A stretch of 64,000 nt of DNA from Gammaproteobacteria bacterium (GTDB taxonomy: Bacteria; Pseudomonadota; Gammaproteobacteria; Pseudomonadales; Azotimanducaceae), in NCBI GenBank assembly GCA_028821125.1, contig JAPPHD010000074.1, positions 1 through 64,000 of the forward strand, read 5' to 3'. Position 1 is the stretch's first letter, and the number at the start of each line of letters is the position of its first letter. The notes under the pieces are model-generated. The model did not search any database. It worked only from the letters and a program-made list of their open reading frames with translations, and was not told the origin of the DNA. Of this stretch, positions 35,107 to 45,784 are shown piece by piece. A program made the translations under genes and the position numbers.

Positions 35107-35193
35107 TCAGGTGCAGCGCCAACTCTCGGCGGCACGGCCGAAGTAACCAAACCAAAAGATCGTTGCACAGTGGTTTCGCATAAGGCCGCGCAT
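35107..35193 (-). CDS. Putative 28-aa aromatic-rich leader peptide of the DAHP synthase gene
   Basis: Minus strand ATG CGC GGC CTT ATG CGA AAC CAC TGT GCA ACG ATC TTT TGG TTT GGT TAC TTC GGC CGT GCC GCC GAG AGT TGG CGC TGC ACC TGA = MRGLMRNHCATIFWFGYFGRAAESWRCT. Confidence 0.65.
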   Translation of the reverse strand: MRGLMRNHCATIFWFGYFGRAAESWRCT

Positions 35194-35276
35194 GGTACTG
35201 ATGTGCGATGTGACATGCAATGCGGACGGCTTGAAACCACCCATTGGAGTAGCGAGGGCTCCCGGGGCGAACGCGG

Positions 35277-38200
35277 CTACAACTCAATCAGACGTGGAAT
35301 TGAAGTCAGGTACAGGGCCGTGCGCACGGGCTGGTGGTAGAGATCTTCAGCCAACGCGCGGTAGCGGGCAAGCTGTGGTCGATGGCGGGTGACAATCTGG
35401 TCCAGGGAGTCGGCTCCGCTGGATACCGGGCCCGTCTTGTAGTCGATTACCCAGCGTTCGCCATCGTGTTCGAAGGCACGGTCGAACCGGAACGTCCGTA
35501 CGGCGCCGTCGACAATGCCCGAGACGGCGTATTCGGAGACCGCTTCGGAACCGCCTTCCAGTATCCAGCGGCCCGTCTCGTCTTCGAGTACGTTCGTGAT
35601 CTGGCGCGCGGTTTCGGTGCGGCAAAGGTCGATGTCCGGCTCCGAAAGCCCGGCGTCCGCCAGATTTCCGGTCCAGACCGGTGTGCGGGATTCGATCCAG
35701 TCACCGGCACTGGCGGGCAGTGGGGAATCGCCGAGTTCGCAGAGGGCTGCGTGTATGAGGTTGCCGAGAACGACTTCCCGGCGGCCGGCAATCGGGTCCG
35801 GCTTCAGGCGCTCTGCGGGGTCGGCATCGGAGGCGCGTTCGATTTGCGGTTCGAGGCGCAGGGGCTTCCTGGCCGGGGGCTGCCATACGAAGTCGCTGGC
35901 GAGGCGGCGATAGACAGGAGCCGCGGTCGCCGCGTCCGGCCTTGCGGGGCGGCTGCGCGGCGAAGCCTCTACGGGAAGGGAAGCCGCGTGGGGCCAGAGC
36001 AGGTTCAGAAGCGATCGGCTCGCCGGGCGGTCGCCGGGACGCACGGCCGTTAGCGTCAGTGTGCGCCGCGCCCTGGTGCAACCGACGTAGAGGAGCCGCT
36101 GCAGCTCGTGCCGCTCGCGCAGTTTGTCCTCTTCGGCAAGCCAATCGTACAGAGGGCCGGTCTCCCGTGCCGCCATGAGCAGCCGGTTGTCCTGCAGGCG
36201 CCAGCGCAACAGGGGGGCTTCGGTGGGCTTGGTCTGCCGGTCCAGGAAGGGCAGCAGGACGTGATCGAACTCCAGGCCCTTTGCCTTGTGGATGGTCAGG
36301 ATCTGAAGATTGGCGGCAGCGCTTTCCACCGCGAAGAGGTTGTCGGCGCCGAACCGCAGCCGGTCGACGTCCAGGCCGTCGGACCCGAGGTCGTCAACCA
36401 GTTCCAGAAACCGTTCGGCGTGGTCGATGGCCGCTTCGTCACCGTAGGCCGCCGGGCCGCCGCAATGAATCCAGATCGATTCGAGAACGGTTCGGGGCGG
36501 CGATTCGTGCCGGGCGGGCAGCCAGGCTTCCAGTGCTGTCAGCAGGCGGGCGAGACGCCGTCTTCCATCCCGGCTCAGGCGTGAGGAAGCTGCGCGCAGG
36601 GTGGCGATATCCCACGCCGGGAGTTCAGCGAGGGCCTCCAGGTCGCGCAGGCGAAGGCCGACCCAGGGCGAGCGCACCAGGCTGTACCAGGCCAGCCGGT
36701 CGCAGGGGTTGGTGATTGCGGCGGCAAGGGACAGCAGGTCCGTCACCGCCGGCGTGTCCGCCAGGGCATCGATATCGGTGGCCTGCCAGGAAATGCGGTT
36801 TTCGCGCAGTGCATCCAGGATTCCTGTCAGGTGCGTGCGGCTGCGAACCAGTAGCGCGATCCGGGCATCCGGTTCGTCCGAGAGGAGGGTGGAAATACGG
36901 TCGATGATCGCCTGTCTTTCATCCTCTTCGGTCTCGAACAGGCGAACGCTCGCTTCGCCGCCGCTTTCGACACCGGCCTGACAGGGGTTGTAGGGCACTC
37001 TGCCGAGCAGTGGATCGGCTTCCTTGCCCATGACATCGGGGAATGTCGTGTTGAACCAGTCGACAAGCCGGGGCGCGGAGCGGAAATTCATCGCGAGGCG
37101 CAGGGGGCGCAATCGCATCTGGTCGAGCCCCCGGCTCTCCGCCCGGTAGAAAAGGCCCACATCCGCATCCCTGAACCGGTAGATCGACTGCATGGGATCG
37201 CCGACCGCGAAGAGGCTCACCCCGCTTTCTCCGGACCAGCCGCCCACCAGCAGTTCCAGCAACTGGTACTGGACAACCGATGTGTCCTGAAATTCATCCA
37301 CCAGTACGTGCCGGATCCGGTTGTCGATGGACAGGGCCAGTTCCGTGGGGTTCTCGCCGGATCTGAGCGCCCGGCGCGCGGCCAGCAGCAACTCGGTGAA
37401 ATCCGCGACTCCCTGCGAACGCATGACCGACGACAGGTCGATGACCGCCAGCGAAAGGCTGATGCAGATCGAGATGAGGTCCTGCGCCTGCCCCGGCGAC
37501 AGCGGCTCGGGCGGCAACAGGCGCAGGGCCGCAAAGCGACCTTCCAGCCCCAGGGCGCCGACGGTAACGATCAGGTCCATCGCGCGCCGCTTTTCGTCAC
37601 GGGCCTCCGGGGGAAAGCCGTCCCTTCTTGTGAGCTGCCTGCGAAGGCTGCCGCTTCCGGTGGTCACCAGCCGGCCGGCCGCCCGCCAGAACGCCCCGGG
37701 GGCGGACCGGTCGAATCCCGTGGCGAACCCGACAGCCCACTCCAGCTCATCCAGGGGCTCTCGGGGTATCAGGGACTCCAGGTCCTCGGCAACAGCGCCG
37801 GTCAGTGTCTCAAGCCCCCCATTCAGCAAACCGGCAACGGATTGCGGCGCTTTTCTGAACGCCGCGACCACTTCGGTAACCTCGTCCAGCCAATGGTCCC
37901 GGCGGGCGAGCATGCCGGCAAGCAGCCGGCGGGCCTTTTGGGCATCGTTGTCTGTCAACGCGAGGAAACGGGCGATCTCCTCGGCGAGGGGATCGTTTGT
38001 GTACAGGCGGCGAAACAGGCGCCCGGCCGCGAGGGCATGGAGTTCCGAGGCGTTCTCCACCAGGCGCGCCGTCCGGTCGAATCCGCTGGAAACCGGCATT
38101 TGCCGGGTCAGGGACATGGCAAAGCTGTCGATGGTGCGGATATTGAGCCGACTGGGGTTGCCCGCGAGCTGCCATCCCCGCTCGGCATCCCGCGCCCGGG

Positions 38201-38459
38201 CCCTGGCCCCTTCCCGGGACTCCCCATCGGCGAACATGGCGGTCACCCGAAGGCGCATCTCCGCTGCCGCCTTGCGGGTGAAGGTGATGGCCAGAACCTG
38301 TTCCGGATAGTCGGCCAGCGCAAGAAGGCGAACGAACCGGCTGACCAGGAGGGTTGTCTTGCCCGATCCCGCCGGGGCCTGGACGATGCAGGAAGTGGCG
38401 GGATTCAGGGCGAGATCGCGTGCCGGGGCATCGACAGGCGCGGGTACCCTGCGGTTCAT
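35277..38459 (-). CDS. UvrD/RecB-type helicase-nuclease (AddA-like)
   Basis: CIVQAPAGSGKTTLLVSRFVRLL Walker A; HVLVDEFQDTSVVQYQLLELL; FAVGDPMQSIYRFRDADVGLF; VIDYKTG nuclease motif; start MNRRVPAP at 38459. Confidence 0.9.
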   Translation of the reverse strand: MNRRVPAPVDAPARDLALNPATSCIVQAPAGSGKTTLLVSRFVRLLALADYPEQVLAITFTRKAAAEMRLRVTAMFADGESREGARARARDAERGWQLAGNPSRLNIRTIDSFAMSLTRQMPVSSGFDRTARLVENASELHALAAGRLFRRLYTNDPLAEEIARFLALTDNDAQKARRLLAGMLARRDHWLDEVTEVVAAFRKAPQSVAGLLNGGLETLTGAVAEDLESLIPREPLDELEWAVGFATGFDRSAPGAFWRAAGRLVTTGSGSLRRQLTRRDGFPPEARDEKRRAMDLIVTVGALGLEGRFAALRLLPPEPLSPGQAQDLISICISLSLAVIDLSSVMRSQGVADFTELLLAARRALRSGENPTELALSIDNRIRHVLVDEFQDTSVVQYQLLELLVGGWSGESGVSLFAVGDPMQSIYRFRDADVGLFYRAESRGLDQMRLRPLRLAMNFRSAPRLVDWFNTTFPDVMGKEADPLLGRVPYNPCQAGVESGGEASVRLFETEEDERQAIIDRISTLLSDEPDARIALLVRSRTHLTGILDALRENRISWQATDIDALADTPAVTDLLSLAAAITNPCDRLAWYSLVRSPWVGLRLRDLEALAELPAWDIATLRAASSRLSRDGRRRLARLLTALEAWLPARHESPPRTVLESIWIHCGGPAAYGDEAAIDHAERFLELVDDLGSDGLDVDRLRFGADNLFAVESAAANLQILTIHKAKGLEFDHVLLPFLDRQTKPTEAPLLRWRLQDNRLLMAARETGPLYDWLAEEDKLRERHELQRLLYVGCTRARRTLTLTAVRPGDRPASRSLLNLLWPHAASLPVEASPRSRPARPDAATAAPVYRRLASDFVWQPPARKPLRLEPQIERASDADPAERLKPDPIAGRREVVLGNLIHAALCELGDSPLPASAGDWIESRTPVWTGNLADAGLSEPDIDLCRTETARQITNVLEDETGRWILEGGSEAVSEYAVSGIVDGAVRTFRFDRAFEHDGERWVIDYKTGPVSSGADSLDQIVTRHRPQLARYRALAEDLYHQPVRTALYLTSIPRLIEL

Positions 38460-41020
38460 GGCGTGCTGTCCCGGGTGGCTTCCGCGGCGCCTGCCGGGGT
38501 TCCTGCGGCACGGACGCGGCAGAAGGCGGGGAGGTGGCAGTGGTCGCAGACGCTTCTGGACGTGGGCGTGACGGTTGCGTGTCCCTTCCTGAATTCCCGC
38601 GCCAGCGATTCGATTCCGGCTCTCCACCGGTCGGTGAGATGCCGCCAGTCTTCCCGGGATAGCCGGCGTACCCGCGCCGGCCCGAGTTCGATGTCTTCGC
38701 TGGCAATGCCGCCCAGCGCGACCCCGCCGCTGCCCACCCGGGCGTACAGGGTGGCGCGCACGCCGGCGTCGCACAGCGCGTACATCGGCAGTTGCGGCTC
38801 CGTCAGGCGTTCCCCAAGCAGCCCGCTAACGTTAACGTTGCCGGTCTTGTAGTCCATGACCACCCTGGCGTCCGTGCGCGGATCGCGGTCGATCCGGTCG
38901 ATGCGCAGGCTGAGCTGGAAACCCGGAAGGGTGAGTTCCGCCTTCTGCTCGAGCCCCACGATCGAAAACTCGGGCCGCTCGGCATCGTATTGCGCCCAGG
39001 TTTCGAGCAGCCGCCGCAACCGGCGGCGTTCGTTCCGTCGATACAGCTCCGGAACGCGCTCCAGATGCTTGTTCACGGCCCGGCTCGCAGCCGCCTCGAT
39101 GCGGGACTCCGAGACGGGACCCGGGCCGTCCTCATACAGCGCGAACAGGGCATCGTGAATGAGCGTTCCGCGTTCGAGCGCATCCGGAAAGCTCTGTGGG
39201 TGGCGTATCTCGCCGAGGCCAACGCGGTGGATTGCCCAGGCGCGGAAGGGACATTGCGCCTGATCCCGAAACAGCGACGTGCCGCCGCGCGTCACCACTG
39301 CGTCGACCGGCGAGCCCGAACCGTCGTCCACGGCTTCCAGCCCGCCAGCCTGCGGCGTGGCCAGCCACGGATGGCGGCGGGCGCGGAAACGCGGAACCAG
39401 GCGGCCGAGAGCCGTTACCGGCACCGATTCCACGAGGCTGCTGCAACGGTGGCTCTCTTCGCTGTCGTCGAGTGCATGACTTGTGACCAGGTAGCGGCAG
39501 GCGCGCCGCCAGCGGTGTGTCTGCGCCACGGCGAACGCCGCCTCCAGCGCATGATCGGCGCGCGGCACTCCGTGCAACCGCTGCAACGGCACGGGTATCA
39601 GCGGATTGGGTGTGGGCGCTGCCGGCCAGGCCGTGTCCTTGAGCCCCGCAACCCAAAGATGTGTGAACGCGAGACCGGCGGTCTCCAGGTATCCAAGCAC
39701 CTGCACCGGCCCGGGAGGCCGCTCCGGGGCGAACAGGCGGTTTGCCAGCAGCCGTTGGACGGTCTGCAGCGCATCCATGCCCGAAAGGCCGGGCAACTCG
39801 GAAAAGCCGCTGAATCGATCCAGGCACTCTCGCAGGCGCAGATACGCCTGATACTGCCCGCTTGCCGCCTTCGACCCGTTCCAGCCCGCGCCGGCCAAGA
39901 GGAAGCGGAAGGCCTCGACCCAGCGCCCGAATGCCTGGCGCCCGGGCAGCTCCCGGGCGCTCGAAGCCAGCCGGCCCAGCACCTGGCTCGCCCTGGCAAC
40001 GTGGTGCAGGCGCAGCAATTCGGGGCTGTCGCCGGATAGCCGGAACGGCCCTCCGAGGTCCAGCCACTGCGACCGCCGCAGCCGCTCCAACTCGCGGTGG
40101 CTGATTTCGCCGACCACAAGACGCAGCAGCAGCTCCGCATCCCGCCAGATGGGCTGCTCGGCAAGCGGTACGCCGCCCGAGATGTTCAGAGCTTGCGGCG
40201 CATCGGCGAACTCCGACTCGAACGCGTGGGCAATGGCGTGATACGCGTCCGTCAGGTAGGGAAACACGACGCCGATACGGGCCGCGGGATAGCGGGTGAG
40301 GACTTGCCGTGCCCACTGTGCCGCGGCGTGGATCTCGGCTCCCCGGTCGGTGGTTTCCACGCGTTTCTGCGGCCCTTTTCGCATCAACAGCGGCCGGTGG
40401 TGACGCACCACACCGCCTGCGCGTTCCGTACGCCGGAGAAAGTCGGTTACCTGCGGCGACACCACATCGAAAGCAACGAGGTGCAACCGGTCGGCGGCGC
40501 CCGGGAGCAGATCGGCGAGTTCCGCCCGGGTGGCCGTCCCGTCCAGTTTCAACCCCTCCCGGAATCGCCTTGCCCAGCGCCGGAACGTGCGGGCGTTGAT
40601 CGTACCGGCAAAGGCGCTGTCATCCAGGGGGATACGGTAGCCGTGCACCAACCGCCAGGCATCGGCCGCCGTTTCCGAAAGGGTTTCCCTATCGCGCCCG
40701 CCCAACTCCTGCCAGAGCAGCAGTTCGGCCTCAGGCGCCAGGATGCTGCGACGGTCGGCCAATGGGAGCGAGTCCGCCGCCCTGGTGGCTATGAACCGGT
40801 CGATGCTGGCCACCCGCGGAGATGCCCAGGCCCGCTTGCCAAGACCAATCTGGTGCGCATCGTAGGCCCTGGTGAACTCCCGGGCCAACCGCTCGTTCGG
40901 CGTGATGATCCAGTCGTCCGGACAGGCCTTGATCAGCCGCTTCGAGAGCTTGAAGAATCGGGAGGGCACCGCATTGATTCTATGTGACAAGCGCGTCGAT
41001 GGCACTCGGTCCCGAGACAT
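38456..41020 (-). CDS. PD-(D/E)XK nuclease family DNA repair protein (AddB-like partner)
   Basis: ARVVMDYKTGNVNV nuclease motif; QCPFRAWAIHRVGL plus CDHCHLPAFC cysteines; ATGA overlap with the helicase gene. Confidence 0.85.
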   Translation of the reverse strand: MSRDRVPSTRLSHRINAVPSRFFKLSKRLIKACPDDWIITPNERLAREFTRAYDAHQIGLGKRAWASPRVASIDRFIATRAADSLPLADRRSILAPEAELLLWQELGGRDRETLSETAADAWRLVHGYRIPLDDSAFAGTINARTFRRWARRFREGLKLDGTATRAELADLLPGAADRLHLVAFDVVSPQVTDFLRRTERAGGVVRHHRPLLMRKGPQKRVETTDRGAEIHAAAQWARQVLTRYPAARIGVVFPYLTDAYHAIAHAFESEFADAPQALNISGGVPLAEQPIWRDAELLLRLVVGEISHRELERLRRSQWLDLGGPFRLSGDSPELLRLHHVARASQVLGRLASSARELPGRQAFGRWVEAFRFLLAGAGWNGSKAASGQYQAYLRLRECLDRFSGFSELPGLSGMDALQTVQRLLANRLFAPERPPGPVQVLGYLETAGLAFTHLWVAGLKDTAWPAAPTPNPLIPVPLQRLHGVPRADHALEAAFAVAQTHRWRRACRYLVTSHALDDSEESHRCSSLVESVPVTALGRLVPRFRARRHPWLATPQAGGLEAVDDGSGSPVDAVVTRGGTSLFRDQAQCPFRAWAIHRVGLGEIRHPQSFPDALERGTLIHDALFALYEDGPGPVSESRIEAAASRAVNKHLERVPELYRRNERRRLRRLLETWAQYDAERPEFSIVGLEQKAELTLPGFQLSLRIDRIDRDPRTDARVVMDYKTGNVNVSGLLGERLTEPQLPMYALCDAGVRATLYARVGSGGVALGGIASEDIELGPARVRRLSREDWRHLTDRWRAGIESLAREFRKGHATVTPTSRSVCDHCHLPAFCRVRAAGTPAGAAEATRDSTP

Positions 41021-41036
41021 TGGTGCACCTGTTCAC

Positions 41037-41103
41037 GAATCGGTGCGATTCGAGGTGTCACGGGCGGCGCGAATCGGTGCGGTTGGCGGTGTCACAGGCG
41101 GGG
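41037..41103. repeat. Two imperfect tandem 34-bp direct repeats
   Basis: gaatcggtgcgattcgaggtgtcacgggcggcgc (41037) and gaatcggtgcggttggcggtgtcacaggcggggc (41071). Confidence 0.8.
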
Positions 41104-41190
41104 CGGGGAAGCGTGGCTCCCCCTTGCCGAAGGCATAGAAACAGGAGGGGCGGGGCACTAAAATAGGCTGCACCTGCACACACGGGGTGA

Positions 41191-41331
41191 ATGAAAAGGA
41201 TGCGGCAACTCATCAGGGACTTTCTCGACCAGGGCTGGTTCATGAAAGCCATGATCCTGTGGGGCTGGTTGTGCATGCTGGTCATGGTCACCAGCCTGTA
41301 CGATAACCTGCGCATTATCGCCTCCACATGA
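41191..41331 (+). CDS. Putative 46-aa single-TM small protein
   Basis: ATG...TGA: MKRMRQLIRDFLDQGWFMKAMILWGWLCMLVMVTSLYDNLRIIAST; hydrophobic segment after a basic N-terminus; 15 nt upstream of the TerB-like gene. Confidence 0.5.
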   Translation: MKRMRQLIRDFLDQGWFMKAMILWGWLCMLVMVTSLYDNLRIIAST

Positions 41332-41346
41332 CCGGCGATCGCGGCG

Positions 41347-41739
41347 ATGTGGCTGTCGGCACTTTCCTCTGAGCAGCGCCAGGCCCTGCTGGGCCTGGCC
41401 CACAACGTGGTGGTCTCAGACGGGCTGCTCGACCCCAACGAGGAGGGCATGCTCGACGAGTTCCGGCGCGAGATGGAACTGCATCCCGCCGTCGAGGCCG
41501 AATACCTGGAACTCGACGGCGTCGACGCCACCTTCGATACCCGCAGGTCCCGCATCATAGTCCTGCTGAACCTGCTCCGGCTGAGTTACGCCGACGGTGC
41601 CTTCGAGATCGAGGAGGAATGCCTGCTGAAGGAGGTCGGCCAGGCGTTCGGGGTAACCGACGAAGAGTTCCGGCTGCTCGACAACTGGGTGCGACGGTTC
41701 CTGAGCCTCGAGGAAGAAGCTCGAATTCTGATGCGCTGA
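41347..41739 (+). CDS. TerB-like (tellurite resistance/DjlA-N-type) domain protein
   Basis: LLGLAHNVVVSDGLLDPNEEGMLDEF...LLNLLRLSYADGAFEIEEECLLKEVGQAFGVTDEEFRLLDNW. Confidence 0.75.
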   Translation: MWLSALSSEQRQALLGLAHNVVVSDGLLDPNEEGMLDEFRREMELHPAVEAEYLELDGVDATFDTRRSRIIVLLNLLRLSYADGAFEIEEECLLKEVGQAFGVTDEEFRLLDNWVRRFLSLEEEARILMR

Positions 41740-41760
41740 CGGCGGGTCGCCCCGCCGGGT

Positions 41761-42303
41761 CTAGTTGCGTAACAAAACCCGTTTCGCTTCGTTGAGTTGC
41801 TGGGCAAGATAGGTCGAGCCACCCTTGTCGGGATGAATCTTTGCCATCAGGCGCCGGTGCGCATCTACTACCTGTTGCCGGGATGGATTGGACTCAAGGC
41901 CCAGGACGGCCAACGCCTGTTCGCGGGTCATGGCGCCCGCAGTGGCGCTCGCTCCCCGCGCCTGCTCCTGTCCCCCGCGCTGCTGGCGGTACCGCGCATA
42001 CATGCGCCCGAGAAATGGCACGAAACGCAGAAGCCCCAGACTCCGTCGCAGAAAAGGCAGTAGCGCCGCGCCCAGAGCGGCCAGCCAGTGCAGGCGGCCC
42101 GTCGCGGCCAAAAGCCCGAGCGCGGCGATCAGTAGCAGCACGACCAGGGTGATGACGCCCGTGGCGGGGCTGGGTTTCGCGGACAGCCAGAAGAGCCGAA
42201 AGAGCACCACGAATGCCACGGCCGCGACGATGGCGGCAAGAACGACTAACACGCCCGATCCGGCCCGGAATTGCCCCTGCCGGCTTGCGGAAAGGGTGCC
42301 CAT
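41761..42303 (-). CDS. Membrane-anchored DnaJ-domain protein (C-terminal J domain)
   Basis: Two or more N-terminal TM segments; C-terminal MTREQALAVLGLESNPSRQQVVDAHRRLMAKIHPDKGGSTYLAQQLNEAKRVLL with HPD motif. Confidence 0.88.
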   Translation of the reverse strand: MGTLSASRQGQFRAGSGVLVVLAAIVAAVAFVVLFRLFWLSAKPSPATGVITLVVLLLIAALGLLAATGRLHWLAALGAALLPFLRRSLGLLRFVPFLGRMYARYRQQRGGQEQARGASATAGAMTREQALAVLGLESNPSRQQVVDAHRRLMAKIHPDKGGSTYLAQQLNEAKRVLLRN

Positions 42304-42530
42304 GCCCCCAGAATCGGACTGCGCTCCGAGTGTCCCGTCCCTCGATGGAGCGGTGCCGGCAATGGTGTCTTGCCGGGGTGTCCCACACGCTGGTTAAACA
42401 TGCCAGCTAGGGTATCATGTGGGGTATGCAGGGACCCGCCCGGCGGAACGATGCCCCGGTCCGACAGGTGGGTGGTGTCCGGGTGGGAGCTTGACTGATT
42501 TGGCAACCTTGTTCGCGATCAAGAGGTCCA

Positions 42531-42728
42531 GTGAATAACGCCGAACTCAACAAGTGGCTGGAGGACCTCAGGGTCGAGCACCGGGACCTGGACGAAGTCA
42601 TCCACCACCTGATCGAGACCGGACACCACGACACAATGCGCATCCAGCGCCTGAAAAAGCGAAAGCTGCGGCTCAAGGACATGATGGCGAAACTCCAGAG
42701 CGAGTTGATACCGGACCTCGACGCTTGA
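42531..42728 (+). CDS. YdcH/DUF465 family protein
   Basis: LRVEHRDLDEVIHHLIETGHHDTMRIQRLKKRKLRLKDMMAKLQSELIPDLDA. Confidence 0.85.
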   Translation: MNNAELNKWLEDLRVEHRDLDEVIHHLIETGHHDTMRIQRLKKRKLRLKDMMAKLQSELIPDLDA

Positions 42729-43630
42729 GCCGCAAACCGCTCACGGTCGCAATCTCCTCCCGCGCACTCTTCGACCTTCACGAAAGCAACCGCATCTTCG
42801 AAGCCGAGGGGCTCGAAGCCTACCGGCGTTTCCAGATAGAACATGAAGACCGGGCCCTCAAACCGGGCGACGGATTTGTATTCGTAGAAAAACTATTGAA
42901 TATCAATAAATTACTTGATAAACATCGAGTAGAAGTCATTCTGCTTTCCCGCAACACTGCAGATACGGGGTTACGCATATTCAATTCCATTGCCGCGCAT
43001 GGGCTCAATATCACCCGGGCCGCGTTCTGTGGCGGCGAGAGTCCTTACCGGTACATACGGGCTTTCGGCTGCGACCTGTTCCTGTCCACACACGCCACCG
43101 ATGTCGGGCATGCCCTGGAACACGGCGTGGCCGCGGCAACGCTGCTGCCCGCGCCGGGCCGGTCCGCCGGCGCGGAATCCGGCCAGCTCCGGCTGGCGTT
43201 CGACGGCGATGCGGTCCTGTTCTCCGACACGTCCGAGCGCGTGTTTCAGGAACAGGGGCTGGAAGCCTTCAGCGCCGCCGAGGCCGCCGCGGCCGAACCC
43301 CTGGAAGGCGGCCCCTTCAAGTCATTCCTCGGCGCCCTGCACAGCCTGCAGCAGGAATTCGACCAGGACTGCCCCATACGCACTGCACTCATCACGGCAC
43401 GTGGCGCCCCCGCCCACGAAAGGGTCATTCGCACCCTGCGCGCGTGGAACATCCGCCTCGACGAATCGCTGTTTCTCGGCGGCATGAAAAAGACGGCGTT
43501 TCTGAAAGCCTTCGGGGCCGACGTCTTCTTCGACGACCAGACGCAGCACTGTGAGAGCGCCGCCACCGAGGTAACTGCAGGCCACGTCCCCCACGGCGTG
43601 CGCAACGAAAACCGCAAAAAATCCGCCTGA
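42725..43630 (+). CDS. 5'-nucleotidase (NT5C-type I family)
   Basis: VAISSRALFDLHESNRIFEAEGLEAYRRFQ..GGESPYRYIRAFGCDLFLSTHATDVGHALEHGVAAATLL; TTG start overlapping the DUF465 stop. Confidence 0.88.
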   Translation: MSRKPLTVAISSRALFDLHESNRIFEAEGLEAYRRFQIEHEDRALKPGDGFVFVEKLLNINKLLDKHRVEVILLSRNTADTGLRIFNSIAAHGLNITRAAFCGGESPYRYIRAFGCDLFLSTHATDVGHALEHGVAAATLLPAPGRSAGAESGQLRLAFDGDAVLFSDTSERVFQEQGLEAFSAAEAAAAEPLEGGPFKSFLGALHSLQQEFDQDCPIRTALITARGAPAHERVIRTLRAWNIRLDESLFLGGMKKTAFLKAFGADVFFDDQTQHCESAATEVTAGHVPHGVRNENRKKSA

Positions 43631-43678
43631 TTGCCACCGCCCCGGTCGAGGGCGCGAGAGGAACAGGCCATCGCTTTG

Positions 43679-44680
<1,002 letters not shown>

Positions 44681-44830
44681 TTACATCGGCTTCTTATCAT
44701 TTGGCTATAAGGAGGAAGCTACATATAACCAATTGGCTTGACCTCTTCCCGATCCGCCCGACGATAGTTTCGATGGTGCCGGCGCACCGAGCGCCGTACG
44801 GCAGCTTCTTCCGGCAACCGATTCAGCGTT

Positions 44831-45550
44831 TCAGCCGACGATCTTGATGGCGTTCTGCGCGTGCAAGCCGCACTCCTTTTTCGCGGCGTCCTCCCACCAC
44901 CAGCGGCCGAGGCGTTCGTGCTGGTGCGGGCCCACGGGACGGGTGCAGGGTTCGCAACCGATGGAAACGAACCCCCGGTCGTGCAGCGGGTTATACGGCA
45001 CCCCCCGCTCGCGGATGTAGTTCCATACCTCGACGGACGTCCAATCGGCGAGCGGATTGAATTTGACCAGCCGGTGAGCGGGTGTCGAAAACGCCCGGTC
45101 TTCCTGCTCGTGGGGCAGGTCGGTGCGGGTCACGCCCTGATCCTTGCGTTGCCCGGTAATCCAGGCCTGGAGCGTGCCAAGCTTTCGGCGCAGCGGTTCG
45201 ACCTTGCGCAGCCCGCAGCACTCTCCATGGCCGTCCTGGAGAAAGCTGAAAAGCCCCTTCGCACGGACCAGTTCAGTGACGGCTTCCGCCTCGGGCATCA
45301 CCAGTTCGATGACGATACCGTAGTGCTTGCGCACACGCTCGAGGAACTCGTAGGTTTCCGGGTGGAGCCGCCCGGTGTCGAGCGAAAACACATCCAACTC
45401 GAGACCCGCGCGTTGAGCCATGTCGACCAGCACGACGTCTTCCGCGCCACTGAACGAAATGGCCGCCTCCCCGGATTTGTATCGGCGGGCAATCTCCGCC
45501 AGCAGCGACCGCGGATCAACTCCGGCGCTGGCTTTTTGCGCTTCCATCAC
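44831..45550 (-). CDS. cysH: Phosphoadenylyl/adenylyl sulfate reductase
   Basis: [39 protein letters not shown] and GCEPCTRPV four-Cys motif suggests the Fe-S APS-type. Confidence 0.92.
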   Translation of the reverse strand: MMEAQKASAGVDPRSLLAEIARRYKSGEAAISFSGAEDVVLVDMAQRAGLELDVFSLDTGRLHPETYEFLERVRKHYGIVIELVMPEAEAVTELVRAKGLFSFLQDGHGECCGLRKVEPLRRKLGTLQAWITGQRKDQGVTRTDLPHEQEDRAFSTPAHRLVKFNPLADWTSVEVWNYIRERGVPYNPLHDRGFVSIGCEPCTRPVGPHQHERLGRWWWEDAAKKECGLHAQNAIKIVG

Positions 45551-45784
45551 TCATGCTCCGCGTCCGTCGGATGTGGCGGCGCAGCCTATCAATCGTCGAC
45601 ACCGGCTGGAAAATACTGTGTTGGCATATGCTTAACACTGAAAGTTCACCGACTTTCGTCGCAACGCGAAGCTCGGCGATCGGCGCAGCCAATCGAACCG
45701 GCCCCGGAGAAAGGCAGGCATCTGACGGCGAATCCCGAGCGCCCGGCCCGTCCGCAATCACCGCATAACGCTAGGAGAATGCCA

